A DNA stretch of 64,000 nt from Favolaschia claudopus (GCA_037176885.1 JAWWNJ010000026.1:2021159-2085158), one strand, 5' to 3'; numbered from the stretch's first letter, positions 24,313-36,328 are shown. The notes: generated from the letters alone by a model not told the origin. A program made the numbers and translations.

Positions 24313-24662
24313 GCTCCCACTACAGCATCACGGCTGACGAATTCTCGTGGCAATCGTGAAGGGTCAGGAAAACCCGTTCATCACGGTATAGGTGTGGATT
24401 TTGATTCCACTTTGCGCCACTGGATTGTGCCACATATTACCAAGTCAATGTGCGAAGTCCGTTCACATGCCTCTCACTCTGGTGCCCGCCGCAAACATCC
24501 GCTCTAGATCATATTTATCATTCCTCCGCTCTTACTCGATATTCCACCATCTCGGCCGCTATATTTCAATCTTTACTTCTCTCCGATTCTTTGATCTATG
24601 AGGCTACATTGTTCGAGGTTGGAATTGTGTGACGAGTTACAAGCACATACGAGGGTTGTTGT

Positions 24663-25817
24663 TTATTCCTCGTCCGAGCCGTCGGAAGAAACATAGGCTT
24701 CGGAATCAGATTCCGCCTGACTCAAAACCGGCCTCGAGGCGAAATAGGAATTCCCTAGAGACGGCTTTCTTAGCAGATGGGAGTGTGAGGAAGAAATTAT
24801 ACACGCACGGTCGATGACGTTGGCTCGTTTGCCCGCAATAAACTCCTCAGCTAACGTCCAATAATCCCGTCCTTCCGATGCACCGCGGAGCCAATCTTCG
24901 CGATGAGAGATCGGATAGACGTAGACAAACCGTATATCCTCCATGTGGATTCGGATCCGCCCGCCAATCGGTTCAAAGAACACAAAGCATTCAAATCGCT
25001 TGTTCATGTAGAAGAGGTCGTGAACTTCGGGAATGCCTCCTTTCACATTGAAGGCCAAGTGCGTGAGCTGCGGCATCTGGTTTATGCCGGCAACAAATTT
25101 GCGATCCTGCGGCTCGTTCTCAACGTCAAAGTAGTCGTCAAGCAATTCGAGGTGGGTGACGCCACGCAGAAAGGGGGCATCGAAGTCGACGGCCTCAGGA
25201 AGAAATAACGAGCTGCTGCTGATCGTGAGCCGCTGAAGATATCGGAGTTCGTGCAGTATTTTCATGCCCTTCGGCACGATGCAGGTATTCGCACCAAGAA
25301 ACAAGTTGGTGACGCCGCTGCAAAAGTGCAGTGTAACGCTAAGCGCGAGATCTTCGGGAATGGGCGACAATTCCTCCGACTCGTTCGAATCCGTTGACTC
25401 ATTGCTGTCTTCCCATTTTTCTTGATTGGAGAGAACAGGATTCCAAAAAACATATTGGACCGAAGCAACTTTCTCAACCAGGATGTCGATAGGAATGAAG
25501 CCGCCTTGCTCGGGAAATGCGACAATGCCATAGAGAAACGGTTCTACCTTGGAGATTGGAACCGGTTGAGAAATAAAGAACAAACTACGGGGAACCAAAG
25601 GCCAGACGTACCACGTCTTCACTCGCCACGCTACCAGCATAAATGTCAATATTTCTTTTGGAAAACATCGCGAAGCAGCGATTTCGAAGATTATGCGCTC
25701 CAGCTCCGGTGGGAAACGAGGTTGAGGTGGCAGGTGAGAGGAGGAGGTCAATGTTGACACGGTTTCGAGGCCGTCGCACATCGGAAGCACGGAGAATGCA
25801 CTTCCTGCAATGGCCAT
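24663..25817 (-). CDS. F-box-like protein, paralogue 2 (intron possibly exonised)
   Basis: Convergent with paralogue 1. The ATG at 25815-25817 starts a continuous frame of about 384 residues with the same layout: PPELERIIFEIAASRC, LVAWRVKTW, VEPFLYGIV, leucine-rich middle, and EDWLRGASEGRDYWTLAEEF near the end. The C-terminal tail is acidic. In both sister genes an intron splits the Trp codon of this motif. Here the corresponding 64-nt segment (25548-25611) still begins GTACGT and ends AAG, but one G of the acceptor-side exon is missing. Splicing the old sites gives a stop at once, whereas reading through keeps frame. The segment is either now coding (about 21 extra residues) or removed with a shifted donor (GTCTGG, 60 nt). 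Confidence 0.7.
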   Translation of the reverse strand: MAIAGSAFSVLPMCDGLETVSTLTSSSHLPPQPRFPPELERIIFEIAASRCFPKEILTFMLVAWRVKTWYVWPLVPRSLFFISQPVPISKVEPFLYGIVAFPEQGGFIPIDILVEKVASVQYVFWNPVLSNQEKWEDSNESTDSNESEELSPIPEDLALSVTLHFCSGVTNLFLGANTCIVPKGMKILHELRYLQRLTISSSSLFLPEAVDFDAPFLRGVTHLELLDDYFDVENEPQDRKFVAGINQMPQLTHLAFNVKGGIPEVHDLFYMNKRFECFVFFEPIGGRIRIHMEDIRFVYVYPISHREDWLRGASEGRDYWTLAEEFIAGKRANVIDRACIISSSHSHLLRKPSLGNSYFASRPVLSQAESDSEAYVSSDGSDEE

Positions 25818-26004
25818 GATGGAGGTGGAGGACAACACGAGGCACAAGAGTGACCGTTACGTCACACCGGCTCGGAGCTTCCCGACTAGCCGGTTTCGCT
25901 TTTGATTCCGCACCACCACCATCGATTCCAGGATACGGTGCTACCGTGAACGCAAGTCTTCAGTCAACGACTCGGGCCCTTTTCTACGCTTATCTCTTTG
26001 GAAA

Positions 26005-26925
26005 ATGTCCGGAGCTCCTGTATTTCCTCCTGAAATCGAGCGGGAAGTGTTTGAATGCGCAGCGCTCTCCCTTTGTGGCACTATTCCCAATCTTTTACTA
26101 GTGGCTCATCGTGTTCATCAGTGGTCTGCTATACTTTTTTTTTTACCAAGACAGACTTGCTGAACACCTGCCGATTTCCGCAGGATCGAGCCAATTCTGT
26201 ATCGAATTGTTCGAATAAACACCGGTAACATCGATATGGTTCACAGTCTTTTCACCGCCATGTCTTCCAAACCCCCTCAATTCTTTCAAAATTCCGTTCG
26301 CCACCTTTCCATAGAGGACACTCACTCAACATCGACTGCGGCGCGCAACGAACTGTTATCACTTTGCACTGGATTGACGACGTTCGGCTGTAGCAATTCC
26401 CTCGTCAATTCGTCACTCCTCCCGATCCTAGCGCAATCGAGGGTTGAAAAACTCTCCATCTCTCTCACGGACCTCTTCTATCCCAACCCAGTGGATCCCA
26501 CTCACTCCGTTTTCTCTGCTCTCACTCATCTTGATCTCTTTGTGGGGCACGGTGAAGAGTCTATGCTTCCTGATGTTTCACTGTTCCCCTCGCTCACGCA
26601 TCTGTGTGTCGATACCGAGGTGGCCCGTGATGCAGCACTGAAGGTGTTGGAAAGATGCCCACGGCTTCAGCTATTGCTCATCCAATGGCCGATTAACGAC
26701 CAGGAATGGTACGTGTCCTCACAGGAGCCATGCGAATACGATGTCCGTTTCGTGATCGGCGTGTACGATAATTATTGGGGTGAATGGGAAGCCGAAGCTA
26801 AAGGCCTGTCGAAGTTCTGGCGAGAAGCCGACGAGTTTGTATTGTGTAAACGGAGGGGGGAGATCCCGTGTACGCGAATGTGTTCCGCATGTGGTCTGCT
26901 GTTGTCACTTGAACGTATAATGTAG
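26005..26925 (+). CDS. F-box-like protein, paralogue 3
   Basis: Two exons, 26005-26123 and 26184-26925, with a 60-nt intron (GTCTGC...CAG) at the same Trp codon as in paralogue 1; about 286 residues. The N terminus FPPEIEREVFECAALS and VAHRVHQWIEPILYRIVR is the F-box-like block; the remainder is leucine-rich (FSALTHLDL, PSLTHLCVD, CPRLQLLLI). It is more diverged than the other two and shares their architecture. It lies divergent from paralogue 2, so the two could share the promoter region 25,818-26,004. Role in ubiquitination is inferred only. Confidence 0.7.
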
Positions 26926-27194
26926 TTTCTCTCCAAGTATACCGAGCAGCTCATGCATCATATTCCACATTTGGAGATCCTGAATTGCGTGCACGGAAAA
27001 TTGAAGACTGAAGCAGATGGAAGTGATGTTCTCGCCGCGGTTCCCAGCTCAGTATTAATTTAACAGTGGCCTTGGCTGAGTGACTCAGCCAGCGGATGCA
27101 GAGTAGTGAAGAGCAGAACTATATTGATTTGAGATAAAAGAATGATTGTAGCTCAACGCTTCAAGCGCTGAAAATTCAGCGGCCAAATAGTTAA

Positions 27195-28827
27195 CTACTC
27201 TGAACTCGGTAAAGGAGGATTGACATCCACGGCAGAGATTTGGGGATATTTGTATGTGCCGTCCGTCAGAGAAAGCGTTGGTCCATAGAAGCGCAAGATG
27301 AAAAGGAATTGAGCACCATCTGTGGGCGTCGGTAGCCAACTGCAGCAAAGTTAAATCAGCGTCAAAAGTTCGGAGATGCAGAGACGAAGCAAACGCACTT
27401 TGATTCCCAGTCAGATGCAACCTTCACGTCGGTACTCTGGAGCAACATATAAAACGATCGCGACTCCGCCTCGTCCCCGCTTGCTCCGTTACCATAGACA
27501 GAAACTCCGTCGGGGTACGTGAGATTTGCCCGATCCCCCAACGAATACCGATTCAGCGCATTCGGAACCAAATACCCATCCCCATCATAAATCGTCAAAC
27601 TCCAAAATCCCACCACATTCGGCTTCCCGAAGAACTCCACCATGTACGTTGTATTCGCGAAGAATTCCTGGGTGACTGTGTATGCAGGGTAGATCGCTTG
27701 TGTCGAATTGAGTTGGAGGTACGCGACAAGGCCGATGAAGGCCCGGACGTCGTAGCGGGTGTGGAAGTCGCCGGAGAGGGAGGGAAGGGTTGTGGACCAG
27801 GTGCTGGGGGAGGACGAGCCGAGGGGGAGGAGGTTGGCTGGGTTCGAGGGAACCTGCTCGACGAGGTCAAGCGCGGCGGAATATGCACTTGCGAGATCGA
27901 CGCCGGCGGGTTGGGTGTACGACTGAGAGTCGAAAGAAATGCCTGCCGCCTCAAGAGTCGCTGCAACGCGTTCAGAATCTGATGCCTCTTCGGCTGGGTT
28001 GAATAAGGCGACACGGGATAGGAGCTGTAGGAGGGAGAGCGGGGGGTTGTTGACGTCGAGATTGTCGTTGAGTAGGGCGGATGTAAGCGGTGGGGCCCCA
28101 GAAGAAGGCTCGTTCAATGGGGTGAGATTGAATTGCGGTTGGATAACAGAGACGATGTGGTCGACGTCGCTGGCATTGTATACTTCAATTCGAAGAAGGA
28201 TGGCGCCGTACACAGTGGGCAACGAAACCGTCCCGGCGTATCCTTTGGCGTCGACTGGGGCGAGGTCGCACCCAGCATCCGAGGGTCGATATTGTATGAG
28301 ATATTGCCCGGCTGTGCTATCCGTCGCAGTGCCGATTGAACAAACATTGTTACCAAATCTTGGTTAAACAATATCAACATCAACAAAAATAGGGAAATAA
28401 TCTCGAAGACACACAAATCGTAAACCGGCAAAACGTAGAACCGTCCAGCCTCCCTCTCAGGCATCGTCACAACAACATCACCAGCCGAGAGATCTACCAA
28501 TGCAGCGGAGTACAGCGTGTCGGTGTTGGGTAAAATGATGGTGCGGAAGCTTGCGTTTGCCAGAGTCGTTACGTGTGCGAAGGTATTGGTGGCGAAATCG
28601 TTGGAAGCGTTGACGACGAAGCCAGTATTGGCGAAATTGACGTAGGAGGTCAAAGGGAAGGCGTACTATGAAATTGAGGACGATCCGCCTCGAGTATGAG
28701 CGGAAACACTCACCACCAAGGCGTCGACTGTGGCATTTTGAGCTGAAGTCGTAGGCGCAGCTAGTGACACGGAGAATGCGACTATGAGAGCGGCGAGTAG
28801 ATGATGAAAAAGAAGAAGAAAATTCAT
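27195..28827 (-). CDS. DUF1254/DUF1214 domain protein, secreted
   Basis: Four exons on the minus strand: 28827-28714, 28665-28415, 28358-27399 and 27339-27195, with introns of 48, 56 and 59 nt; 489 residues, all junctions in frame. Residues 1-24 look like a signal peptide (LLAALIVAFSVSLAA). The DUF1254 region contains NTDTLYSAALVDLS and FYVLPVYDLFGN. The DUF1214 region near the C terminus contains GFWSLTIYDGDGYLVPN and ends with LTDGTYKYPQI. Proteins of this type occur in bacteria and fungi; enzymatic function is not established. Length and domain order are as expected for the family, so the gene looks intact. Confidence 0.85.
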
Positions 28828-30257
28828 GGCTTGAATTGGCAAAGTGTAGTGAATCAACTGCGTCGCAAACTAGACGAGTTGAAGTATTGAATCACTCCAA
28901 CGGCGACATCGTGGGTATTCGCGCAAGACCGAAGGCGGATTTTGACGGCCATCGGATGTGAACCGCGTTTGAATTTGAATGAGGAGCGATGCGAATGCTG
29001 TTTAGGTCATGAGCAATGGTCCGACGGGATAACGTGCGATGGGTTACGAGAGAGATCCACCTGTTTTCCGTCATATCCAACCACAACTCAGAGGGCGCCG
29101 AAGCATCGCGAAGCCATGGAGAGAGTCAATACACTGTGGCGAAGAACCGGTGGAGGTAACATTGCAGAACACAGGTAAAGGGTAGCTTTTTGATTGAGGC
29201 GAGTCAAAAACGTTCGACCGATTTGAGAAAACGAGAAACAGTTTACAGAGGGTAACAGTGGCAAAGCGAACTTTAATCCAGGCATATATTAGAGCAGCGA
29301 ATACGGACGGACCACTGAATGGCAATGAAAGTCCAGTTTGGGGTTTTCAAGATGTCGTTGATGCCGGAGACAACTCACGAAGGCAGTGTGAGAGAAGAAG
29401 GTAGGGCGAGCCTTTGCAAAGTGTATCTGTAGTCATCTTCGAGCCTGGGTCCCAAGATGCCCATTCGATGGTGGCGGTCTGAAGACAAGAGCGAAATCGG
29501 ATCATCGGCGATTGTATACAGCCGGTGTGATGTGACTGTGACTTTTCACGCTTTTTGCTACCAAACCACCACCATTGATTTGCGGCAGCGAGGCTAGCTT
29601 TGGAAATTGGCAGCCTCGGTCTTCTAACAAGCTCAATCTGAAGGAGTCTTACACCCGTGCCTCTGGTGGCTCCAGGCAATCATGTTCCTGTGCGTCGGCC
29701 ACTCACGCAAAATTGAAAATTAAAATGCGACTAGGCTTTCTTGAATCTTGCACTGAGATCTCCCGGCCATGCTCGCGAAGTCTTAATTTGGATCATCTCT
29801 CCTTTCGACTTGCGGGGGCCATTCTTGGCACAAACTTCTCTAGTCTCGGGACGTTCTACCTCTCTGTGCGACCCCTTGTTATCCGAAGTTTTCTCTCCCT
29901 GATCGACCATTCCTGATCCCTGCTTAAGAGACGCTTAAACGTTGCTTCAACGCGGTATTCCGTCTCTTAGTTATCAAAACATCGCCGTTTCTCGCTGGTT
30001 TCCAAATCCTGCTTCAAACAAGGTCGTGCTTCAAACAAGGTCGTGGCTAGACAGGTGCCAACCTTTTCATCTTGATGATCATCCGCTGAGTCTTCCTTAG
30101 ACTGTAGAGCGAAATCAAAATCACCACGCTTCTACGCTGAGTGCCCGCGTCTGTTCACAGTGATTAGCTGAACTATGAAGCTTATTGTTCTCGCCAGTGA
30201 GTAATTTCGTTTGCGAATAATCTACATTGCATTTTTCCTTCTGATTAATATTCCCAT
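28828..30257. other. intergenic region
   Basis: About 1.4 kb between the DUF1254 gene and the DUF4419 pseudogene. Short minus-strand frames (for example 29,347-29,679 and 29,071-29,325) could be joined by possible splice sites but show no known domain. Confidence 0.35.
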
Positions 30258-31756
30258 TCACCCTTTCAACACCCGTCTCAACAAGCTCTTCGACGACGAC
30301 GCATGATTCCTCTTCATCGGTACCCTCCAAACATCACCCTTTCCCTCATCAATATTAATCTTCGAAGCCATACCTTTCGACGCCGGGGCAAGGGAAGTGC
30401 ATGTGGTTCCACCTCGGCCATTCTGCCGAGCTTCTTCGCCTGCGGTATTAATTGCGATATAACCTTCCTGCAGAGTGGAATACATGTACAACCACCACGC
30501 AAGCACGGGGCGCACCGTATCGTTCCTCCCGCGCGATCCCGACTAAACGAGAAGCCCGTGCCGACGAGGCCTGCGAGGAACGTACACGGGATAGATTTAG
30601 AAGTCTTGTCGTCGTCGTCCGAGTCATCCGAATCCGCACTCGTAGTGATGGTGATGGTGATGGTTATATCCAGTTCGGCGCACCCCGCGGGGATGTCTTC
30701 GCAGTCGATGCGGGGGTAGGGGGAACTGTCCAGGATCAGTGAATGTGAATGTGGTGTGTATTTGTTATCGGGAGGAGGATTGATGTCGTAGGTTGACCAG
30801 AATTCGTGGGGAGAGAGGGTTTCTGGTGGTGTGAGACAAGTGCGGTAATCCTACATCAAGGTGAGTTAGATTTAATTTCGTTTATCCCTACGGAAACGCT
30901 TACCATGTCCACGGCAGGTCCCTGCCATTTTCCCTCCGGAGTGAATACGCACCAACCAGAGCAATACGCGCCGTGACTCCCGAACGACTCTCTCCGCGCG
31001 ACTTTCTGCCAAAATTCGTGATTGTCGATGGCGTCAGGGTCGTCGACGCGGGAGAGGACGGGTATGAGGAGATGATACCACGCGATAGCCTCCGCTCCGT
31101 ATCCATCCTCCTTTTTTTTTAACTTCTCCAATCGCTGGAGGATTGACTCCCAATCGGCTCGTTCGCCTTCGAGCGTGACTTCAGAAGAATGTCATCTTGT
31201 ACTCGAAGTGTTTCTTTGTGGTTGCGAGCATGAGGAGGGAGGTGATGGTGGTGTCTGTGGAGGTCGTGGTGGAGAATTTGGGCAGGATCCAGTCGCGTAG
31301 GTCGGCATCGAGGATATTCTGTTGTAGTTGTTCGCTGATGCAAGTGCAAAGGTTTCCACAATTCGGCGGCCAGCTCCCCACGGAGAATTCCCGATCTCTC
31401 TTCCCTTCATCCGCCACGAAAATTGCTCGGCGTAACCGCTCCGCATTCGCATGCACATAGAAACTAAACTGCGAAACGATCGCGATCCAAACATCGTCCG
31501 GGCGAATGACAAGCGCATGGTGAAAACTGTAAGCATTCATCACAGTATAAACAAACCCAAAATTCTGATTCGGCACGACTTTGAATAATAGCGTGTTTTT
31601 GGTGCCTGTGCGGCCGCCGATGGAATACTGCGCGATTTGCTGGACCTGTTCGTTGAATTGATCCGGGCATGATTTCTGGAGAATTTGAGAGGCGGTGGCG
31701 GAGAGGACGGTTCGAGATTGTGCGAGGTGAGTAGCAGGGCGGAATGTGATGGGCAT
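30258..31756 (-). pseudogene. DUF4419 protein gene, frameshifted
   Basis: The ATG at 31754-31756 opens a frame typical of fungal DUF4419 proteins: NAYSFHHALVIRPDDVWIAI, then SQFSFYVHANAE, and later STTTSTDTTITSLLMLATTK and HFEYKMTFF. The frame stops at 31181-31183. The protein continues in another frame (VTLEGERADWESILQRLEKL, AIAWYHLLIPVLSR, GSHGAYCSGWCVF, GKWQGP), then through an intron to DYRTCLTPPE and IPAGCAELDI. A few family residues usually found after MTFF (a Cys-Gly-x-Pro turn) are missing, so a small deletion probably caused the first break. A second shift near 30,525-30,540 moves the frame to DTVRPVLAWWLY, after which it runs to a stop at 30,258. Two breaks suggest a decayed gene; assembly error is the alternative. 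Family function is unknown. Confidence 0.7.
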
Positions 31757-32774
31757 GGGATAGGTTATGAAACGAGTGCGGCAAGCTGGGCTTTTATGCG
31801 ACGAAGGGGTCTACACGTGTTGACGGCTAATGATTTTCTTTGTCTTCCCCGCGGCGGCGTCTCCAAGTCTTGGTCTTGCTCGACGGCTAGCCAAGTTTTG
31901 ATATCTTGTGTCTCCAGTCATATGTATTCTAATTTCTATTCGCAGGGGATTCCTCTGAGCTCATATTTGAACAGTGATTGAACATCGTTTCGGCTGTTCC
32001 CGGATCAGTGGTCAGCGAAGTCAAAGCACGTGTCAACATTGCCACGCCTTGTTTCTGACCACCATGCGCTCAGAACGCCTTTGCCGCCCCAAAGCTTGCT
32101 GTTCGTTTCATCCTCAGTCATCCCACTCGAAGGTCAACCGACGCACTTATGTTCAACCTGCGCGGAGACCCTCAACTTGGCAACAACTTGGCCTCGACTC
32201 CCCACTCTAAGTAATGATCAAGATAATTCGGTGTCTCGGTGGATTTTCGGTTAGTATCCCGTCCTTCACGTTCACTGTCTCGCTACCACACACGCTGGCA
32301 CAAAGTCCGGTAAACAATGCCAATCAAGATTCGAGACTTCGCGTTGAGTTTCTACTACTAGTCCACAGCTCCGCGCAGCTCTTCGTCGTCAACGCATTTC
32401 TTCTGATCGTTAACACACAAAAAAAAACCAAGCAGACCAAAATAAATGTGCGATACCGACGGGCCGTCGGTGACGCGTTGCCTGGCTGCGGAAATCCCGG
32501 TCACTTTGACGGATATTCCGGTGGTGAACTTACGCCAACCTCAACTCGCCAACCGCGGATCTGCTTCTCTTTTACAGAGAAACAACCTCCCAACCCTCCG
32601 TGCGCTACCTTCTGCGGCTCAATGGAGCTCAAAATCACAAATACATCTACGTTGCTGACACCGACGGCTTTCTCCAACCGTTTCCTACTCACGCATGTCG
32701 ATCAGAACAGTTTCCGGTGTCCGCAGCCAACCCCTTATCGAACAGCCTTGGCCGGCTACCCGCGTGGACATAAG
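31757..32774. other. intergenic region between divergent genes
   Basis: About 1 kb between the DUF4419 pseudogene (-) and the RTA1-like gene (+). Small open frames at 32,214-32,882 lack domains. The 3' end carries the promoter of the RTA1-like gene. Confidence 0.4.
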
Positions 32775-32784
32775 TATATAAAAG
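32775..32784 (+). promoter_or_regulatory. TATA box of the RTA1-like gene
   Basis: TATATAAAAG lies 28-37 bases upstream of the ATG at 32812, which implies a very short 5' leader. Confidence 0.6.
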
Positions 32785-32811
32785 GGGGCTCGCTGAATAA
32801 CCCAACGCTCA

Positions 32812-34312
32812 ATGTTTTCCCCCCTTCTCTCCGTCCTCTTTTTCTCTACTTTCTTTCTTTCAGTCCTCGCCAAAGATGGTGACAAGTCGAAGTGAGCAAG
32901 CACCCAATCGAATAGGGGTTTGGTTTGGGTTTGGTTGATAGATTAATGGCGGTTTTATAGTGCGTTGTTGGTGCCCGCTGTTGTGCCTGCCCTTGTGGGA
33001 CTAGCACTTTATGCATTTTCTGGGATATTCCACTGGCTCCGTGCGTTTTGTTGGTATTCGGTCTTGCTTGGTGTTCTGACTTGTTCGCCATACGCAGAGT
33101 TATTCCGTATTGGCCAGCGGTTCATGCTTCCTTTGCCTATCGGCATGACCAGTGCGCTCACACCTCGCTGCTCTTCCTCTTCCTAATCTGATGCCCAAAA
33201 GCCATGGCCGCCGGGTTTGCCGTGCGCATATTGGTTCACTCATCACCTACTTCACTTGGCCTCAACATTGCCACCACGCTGGTGAGTGCTACGATTCACC
33301 TGCTCTCACTCCCTCGCTCATCCCTCATCCTCAACAGTTAATCCTTCTATCCGTGAGGCTCTTCATCCTCCTCGTCCCCCCCCCACCCATGCTCACCCCG
33401 CACCCTCCCCACAGCCCTGCCTCTTCCTCGCCATCGACTACGTCATTCTCGGACGCCTCACATCCGTGTTCGGCCCTGAAGTCTCAAAGCAATGCATGTT
33501 GATCGCCCCCACCCGCATTGCGAAGATATTCGTCTGGAGCGACGTTGGGACGTTTTTGATTCAGGCTATTGGCGGGTCGATGACTACGAGTAGTAATATC
33601 GACACGATACATCTTGGGAATAAGGTACTTTTTTCCTTTCGCCCAGATAGATTCATTGCTCATTCACTTGGGTATAGATCGTACTCGTCGGTCTCGCTCT
33701 CCAACTTGTCTCGTTTGGACTGTTCACGACGCTTATAATTGTTTTCGGGTTCCGCGTGTACGTTCTTCTTCTTGGTTTTTCTCTCTTTTCTGTTTTCTCT
33801 TTGTATCTCAATCTCTCTCTCCCTCTCGATTCAGGAGATCGCGCTTCCCCCAAGTATGGAACGCGACCGGAAGCGAGGGGTTCTCGCCGTTTGCCTCCAG
33901 TGCCCTAGGCGATTGGCATATATTGTACTACACCCTCTGTCTCAGCTGTCTCGCCATTCTCGTCAGTTTTCAACTCCTTAACCCTCGCCATCGTATGATT
34001 CGATGCTGACCCTTCTCCCATTATCCAGATCAGATCCATTTACCGCTTGACCGAATTCATCCAAGGGTTCGATTATTGTTTTGACTTTCTGATCGAAACT
34101 ATCTGCTGAACCGACAATGCAGATATACGGGATACATCTCCCGCCACGAAGCCTTCTTCTACCTCTTCGACGCGCTGCCTTTGTGGATCGCTATGACGCT
34201 GTACTGCGTGGTGTGGCCGCCGCGGTTCTTGAAGGTCAATCGTGCGGAGGCGATGGGGATGTCGAAGGTCCCGCAGGAGAGTGATGTGGATTTGGTTGAG
34301 AACCGGGTATAG
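32812..34312 (+). CDS. RTA1-like multi-pass membrane protein
   Basis: Ten exons: 32812-32891, 32961-33040, 33098-33151, 33202-33281, 33338-33352, 33415-33624, 33678-33757, 33835-33961, 34029-34066 and 34123-34312. All phases agree and give 317 residues, normal for the family. The protein starts with a hydrophobic leader (LLSVLFFSTFFLSVLA). Family blocks are AAGFAVRI, PCLFLAIDYVILGRL, FVWSDVGTFLIQAIGGSM, LVGLALQLVSFGLFTLI, RLTEFIQGYTGYISRHEAFFY and LFDALPLWI. RTA1/RTM1-like proteins are 7-TM fungal membrane proteins linked to resistance to toxic lipids and to lipid movement across the membrane; the substrate here is unknown. The 15-nt fifth exon is noteworthy. No frame damage is seen, unlike several neighbours. 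Confidence 0.9.
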
Positions 34313-35168
34313 TTGTTGTTGTTATGTTTACTAGTAGAATACTCGGGACATTTTTTGCGCGTTGGGGTGTTTAGTTTAGAACATTTATACGATCGTTTTG
34401 TGTACGCATAGTCTGTACGTAGGTAATGCAAGGCTAGTGCGCTGATGACTTTCACGTTGTGCGTAATACGAAGCACGGAAATAATGGGAACTAAATTCAG
34501 GGACTGTTGGACGAAGTTCAACACGGAGACAAGATTTTGGTTACAAGTCGACAAGAAATTTGGTTGGAGAGGTGAGATGATTCATGTTCACGAACGGATA
34601 ATTGGCTTGTAAGCCTCTAAGCCACCATGAGCGCCGCGTCCGAGAGATACGTGACCGTTGACCGCACGTGTCGTGACTGATCGCGAAGAATTGCACGGAC
34701 CATTTGATATCACAGTGAATGGCGGCTGTCAGAGCATGCTCGTTCAGAACAAAAGACTTCACTAAATCATCCAAGGCCAGTCGCTGACATCGATGCATTC
34801 AATATTGTGATTTTAGAAGTTTGAACACATCAATATGCAACTTCGAGTTGAAATCGTGAGTTCGAGCGCCGCCTGGATAAGGAATCGACGCACAAGAAAA
34901 ATAGCTCAAGAGAAACCATCTTTGAGTCGTGGCCTTAGAATACGGTCGCTATTTTCTGGTGAACCAAAAATTAATAGCCTCACTATCTCCTTGTGCTCGA
35001 GAGGCCAATGCCGCAGAGAGCCTAAGAACGATGGAAATGCGTCTTCGAAGTAGTAATTTGAAGTCTAGAATCTGTGGGCATCCGAGCAAAGAATTCGCTG
35101 CGGTCCTTCCAGGTCAGTTGACCCAGTGGATTTCAAACCCACGTCATAATACCCACAGTGCCGCTGCA
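34313..35168. other. intergenic region
   Basis: About 850 bases with no recognisable gene between the RTA1-like gene and the dehydrogenase pseudogene. Confidence 0.4.
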
Positions 35169-35174
35169 TATAAG
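35169..35174 (+). promoter_or_regulatory. TATA box of the dehydrogenase pseudogene
   Basis: CATATAAGAG, 50-55 bases upstream of the ATG at 35224. The promoter looks preserved although the coding region is broken. Confidence 0.5.
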
Positions 35175-35223
35175 AGCCGCTCTCTCGCACCCAGTGCGAC
35201 CCACCCCCTCCCACCACCACATA

Positions 35224-36328
35224 ATGGCAAACAGACCAGGGGTAGCCTCAGCACTCGCGGGATCAGGCTCTCGCACCGCTCTGTCCTTGTTCTCGCTCCC
35301 GGATCGCGTAGCCCTCGTCACAGGCGGCAACCGTGGCATTGGTTTGGAAATGGCGCTTGTCCTCGCTGAAGCCGGTGCAATCGTCTATTGTCTCGACCTC
35401 CCTACCGCACCCGACGAGGAATGGCTCAAAGTTAAAAGCCTTCGTCGACGAGCTTCCCGCGATAGAAAATCAGCAAAAGAAAGCAAAACTCGAATACATC
35501 AGCGGCGACGTGACAGACCAAAAAGCGATGTGGGGTATCGTCGAGAAGATTGTCGAAAAGGAGGGGAGGATCGACGTTTGTATGGCGAACGCGGGTATTT
35601 TGCACGGCGCGGAATGCCTCGAGTACGAGAGTGCGGATTTCAAGAAGGTGCGTCAACGATAGGCGGAGTGAGTGTACAGGCTTACCGGAATTTTCAGGTT
35701 CTCGACGTGAACGTATCCGGTGTACTGTTCACCGCTCAAGCCGCGGGCAGACAGATGGAGCGTCTGGGAATTCAAGGAAGTATAATCTTGACTGCGTCTA
35801 TGAGTGGAACGATAGTCAATCCGGTACGTTCGGCCTTGCAGTCCAAGAATGACCATCCAGCCCCACTTATCATCCTTTCTCACCAACACGATCTGAGTAG
35901 GGTGGACATTGGATTGCGTACAATACCAGCAAATCCGCTGTCTTGCAGATGGCGCGTTTCGTTGGCATGCGAGCTCGCGCCGAAAGGAATTCGCGTCAAC
36001 AGCATCAGTCCTGGGTATATATACACGAAGTGAGTTACCGCACTCTCGGTGCGGGAACGCCTCTAAACACTCATCTCGAATAGCATGACCCGTGGCTTCC
36101 TCGATAAGGAGCCTGGACTCCAGGAGAAGCTCAGTGCGCAGAATCCGATGGGGAGATTCGGACGTCCCGGATGAGCTGAGAGGTGTAACGCTTTGGCTTG
36201 CGTCCGATGCGTCGACATTCTGCACAGGAGCTGAGTGAGCGTTTTGTCCACCTGTTTCATGCCGAAAACATTTACTCACCTGATTCGGGTGTGAGCATCA
36301 GGTAGATGGCGGTCAGTGTGCGTGGTAG
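35224..36328 (+). pseudogene. short-chain dehydrogenase/reductase with three frameshifts
   Basis: The translation is a classical SDR. It has the cofactor motif TGGNRGIG near residue 40, a following LDLP turn, the structural NAG (CMANAGIL), the catalytic Ser in ILTASMSGT, and the catalytic YNTSK. It then continues with ELAPKGIRVNSISPGYIYT, RGFLDKEP and RFGRPDELRGVTLWLASDAS. The spliced order resembles polyol or sorbose-type NAD(P)H reductases. To follow this chain one extra base must be ignored at three places: the A run at 35434-35437, the T run at 35957-35959 and the C run at 36166-36168. The introns (for example 35648-35698) look normal, and the last splice into VDGGQCAW also fails to keep frame. 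As it stands the gene cannot make the full enzyme. Confidence 0.75.

Noticed and set aside
35100..35150. Minus-strand tRNA-like T-arm (GTGGGTTTGAAATCCAC)
   Set aside because: It is simply a short palindrome upstream of the dehydrogenase promoter; no acceptor stem or D-arm is found at the right distance.
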